From assembly GCA_003514765.1 (NCBI GenBank), contig DOOY01000335.1, positions 1-7,829 of the forward strand: a stretch of DNA of 7,829 bases. The letters run 5' to 3'. Shown here in pieces: positions 7,494 through 7,829 of this stretch (positions are counted from its first letter, which is position 1; each line of letters starts with the position of its first letter). Under the pieces are notes generated by a model. It searched no databases, was not told where the DNA came from, and saw only the letters and a program-made list of their open reading frames with translations. Origin of the DNA: Nitrosomonas sp. Lineage in GTDB: Bacteria > Pseudomonadota > Gammaproteobacteria > Burkholderiales > Nitrosomonadaceae. Position numbers and translations under genes: made by a program.

Positions 7494-7829
7494 ATAGCCA
7501 CAGGGTCAGGATTGCAAAGATGCCGGCTATCATGGTAAATGCGTAGTGGTAGATATAACCGGTCTGGAAACGTTTAACCAATGTCGCAATCCATGCAACC
7601 AGCTTGGCCGATCCATTCACCATAAACCCGTCAATGAGTTTAATATCCCCAACCTTCCACAATCCGGTACCTAGCGCGCGCGTACCGCCTGCAAATAGCC
7701 ATGAATACAATTCATCTATGTAATATTTCCGATCCAGTAAAGTATAAATAGGCCCGCTGACCGCTTTTATCTTCCCCGGAATATCCGTTCTAATCGTATA
7801 TAAATACCAAGCCGTGAAAATGCCTGCTA
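7489..7829 (-). CDS. nuoL: NADH-quinone oxidoreductase subunit L (complex I), C-terminal part (5' end outside window)
   Basis: The frame runs open to the window edge and gives the last 112 residues of NuoL, the distal proton-pumping subunit of complex I (over 600 residues in full). The hallmark RKYYIDELY is at visible residues 33-41. It is followed by a stretch with GDIKLIDGF and then FQTGYIYHYAF leading into a final hydrophobic segment. This matches the end of the long lateral helix that braces NuoM and NuoN, followed by the last transmembrane helix. The catalytic Lys and Glu residues lie outside the window. The Leu at base 7710 is a TTG codon inside the gene and not a start. The stop is TAA within a palindrome, 75 bases before nuoM. 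Confidence 0.95.
   Translation of the reverse strand, partial: AGIFTAWYLYTIRTDIPGKIKAVSGPIYTLLDRKYYIDELYSWLFAGGTRALGTGLWKVGDIKLIDGFMVNGSAKLVAWIATLVKRFQTGYIYHYAFTMIAGIFAILTLWLY

Overview
The window reads as ordinary core chromosome of a betaproteobacterium. NuoL/M/N, HtpG and the RlmL-type methyltransferase all have betaproteobacterial character. Moderate GC and the general style suggest the Nitrosomonadales (Nitrosomonas-like), but that placement is an impression from the proteins and not a search result. Seven protein genes are supported, five complete and two cut by the window edges. I see no mobile element, CRISPR array, tRNA, rRNA or phage gene. Every intergenic stretch is shorter than about 205 bases.

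Left part, plus strand (1-2190): the 3' end of xseA (large subunit of exonuclease VII), a small DUF423/YgdD-type membrane protein, and a stand-alone THUMP-domain 23S rRNA guanine-N2 methyltransferase (RlmL type) with a TTG start. Gaps of 73 and 32 bases and no convincing terminator between them suggest one transcription unit. The methyltransferase converges with htpG across a 121-base gap.

Right part, minus strand (2312-7829): read from right to left, this is the end of the respiratory complex I operon, nuoL (C-terminal part), nuoM and nuoN, followed by htpG (Hsp90 chaperone). NuoL, NuoM and NuoN are the three antiporter-like proton-pumping subunits of the membrane arm, and the conserved lysines and glutamates of the proton path are visible in NuoM and NuoN. 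htpG lies 202 bases downstream of nuoN on the same strand. It has its own near-perfect sigma-32 heat-shock promoter (CTTGAAA, 13 bases, CCCCATTG), a strong ribosome binding site and a GTG start. Two hairpin-forming sequences between nuoN and this promoter are candidate terminators that would insulate the two units.

I found no clearly undescribed system. The points most worth a second look are the heat-shock promoter of htpG, a 19-base palindrome over the nuoL stop codon that has a competing partner, the hairpins between nuoN and htpG, and the poorly marked start of rlmL.
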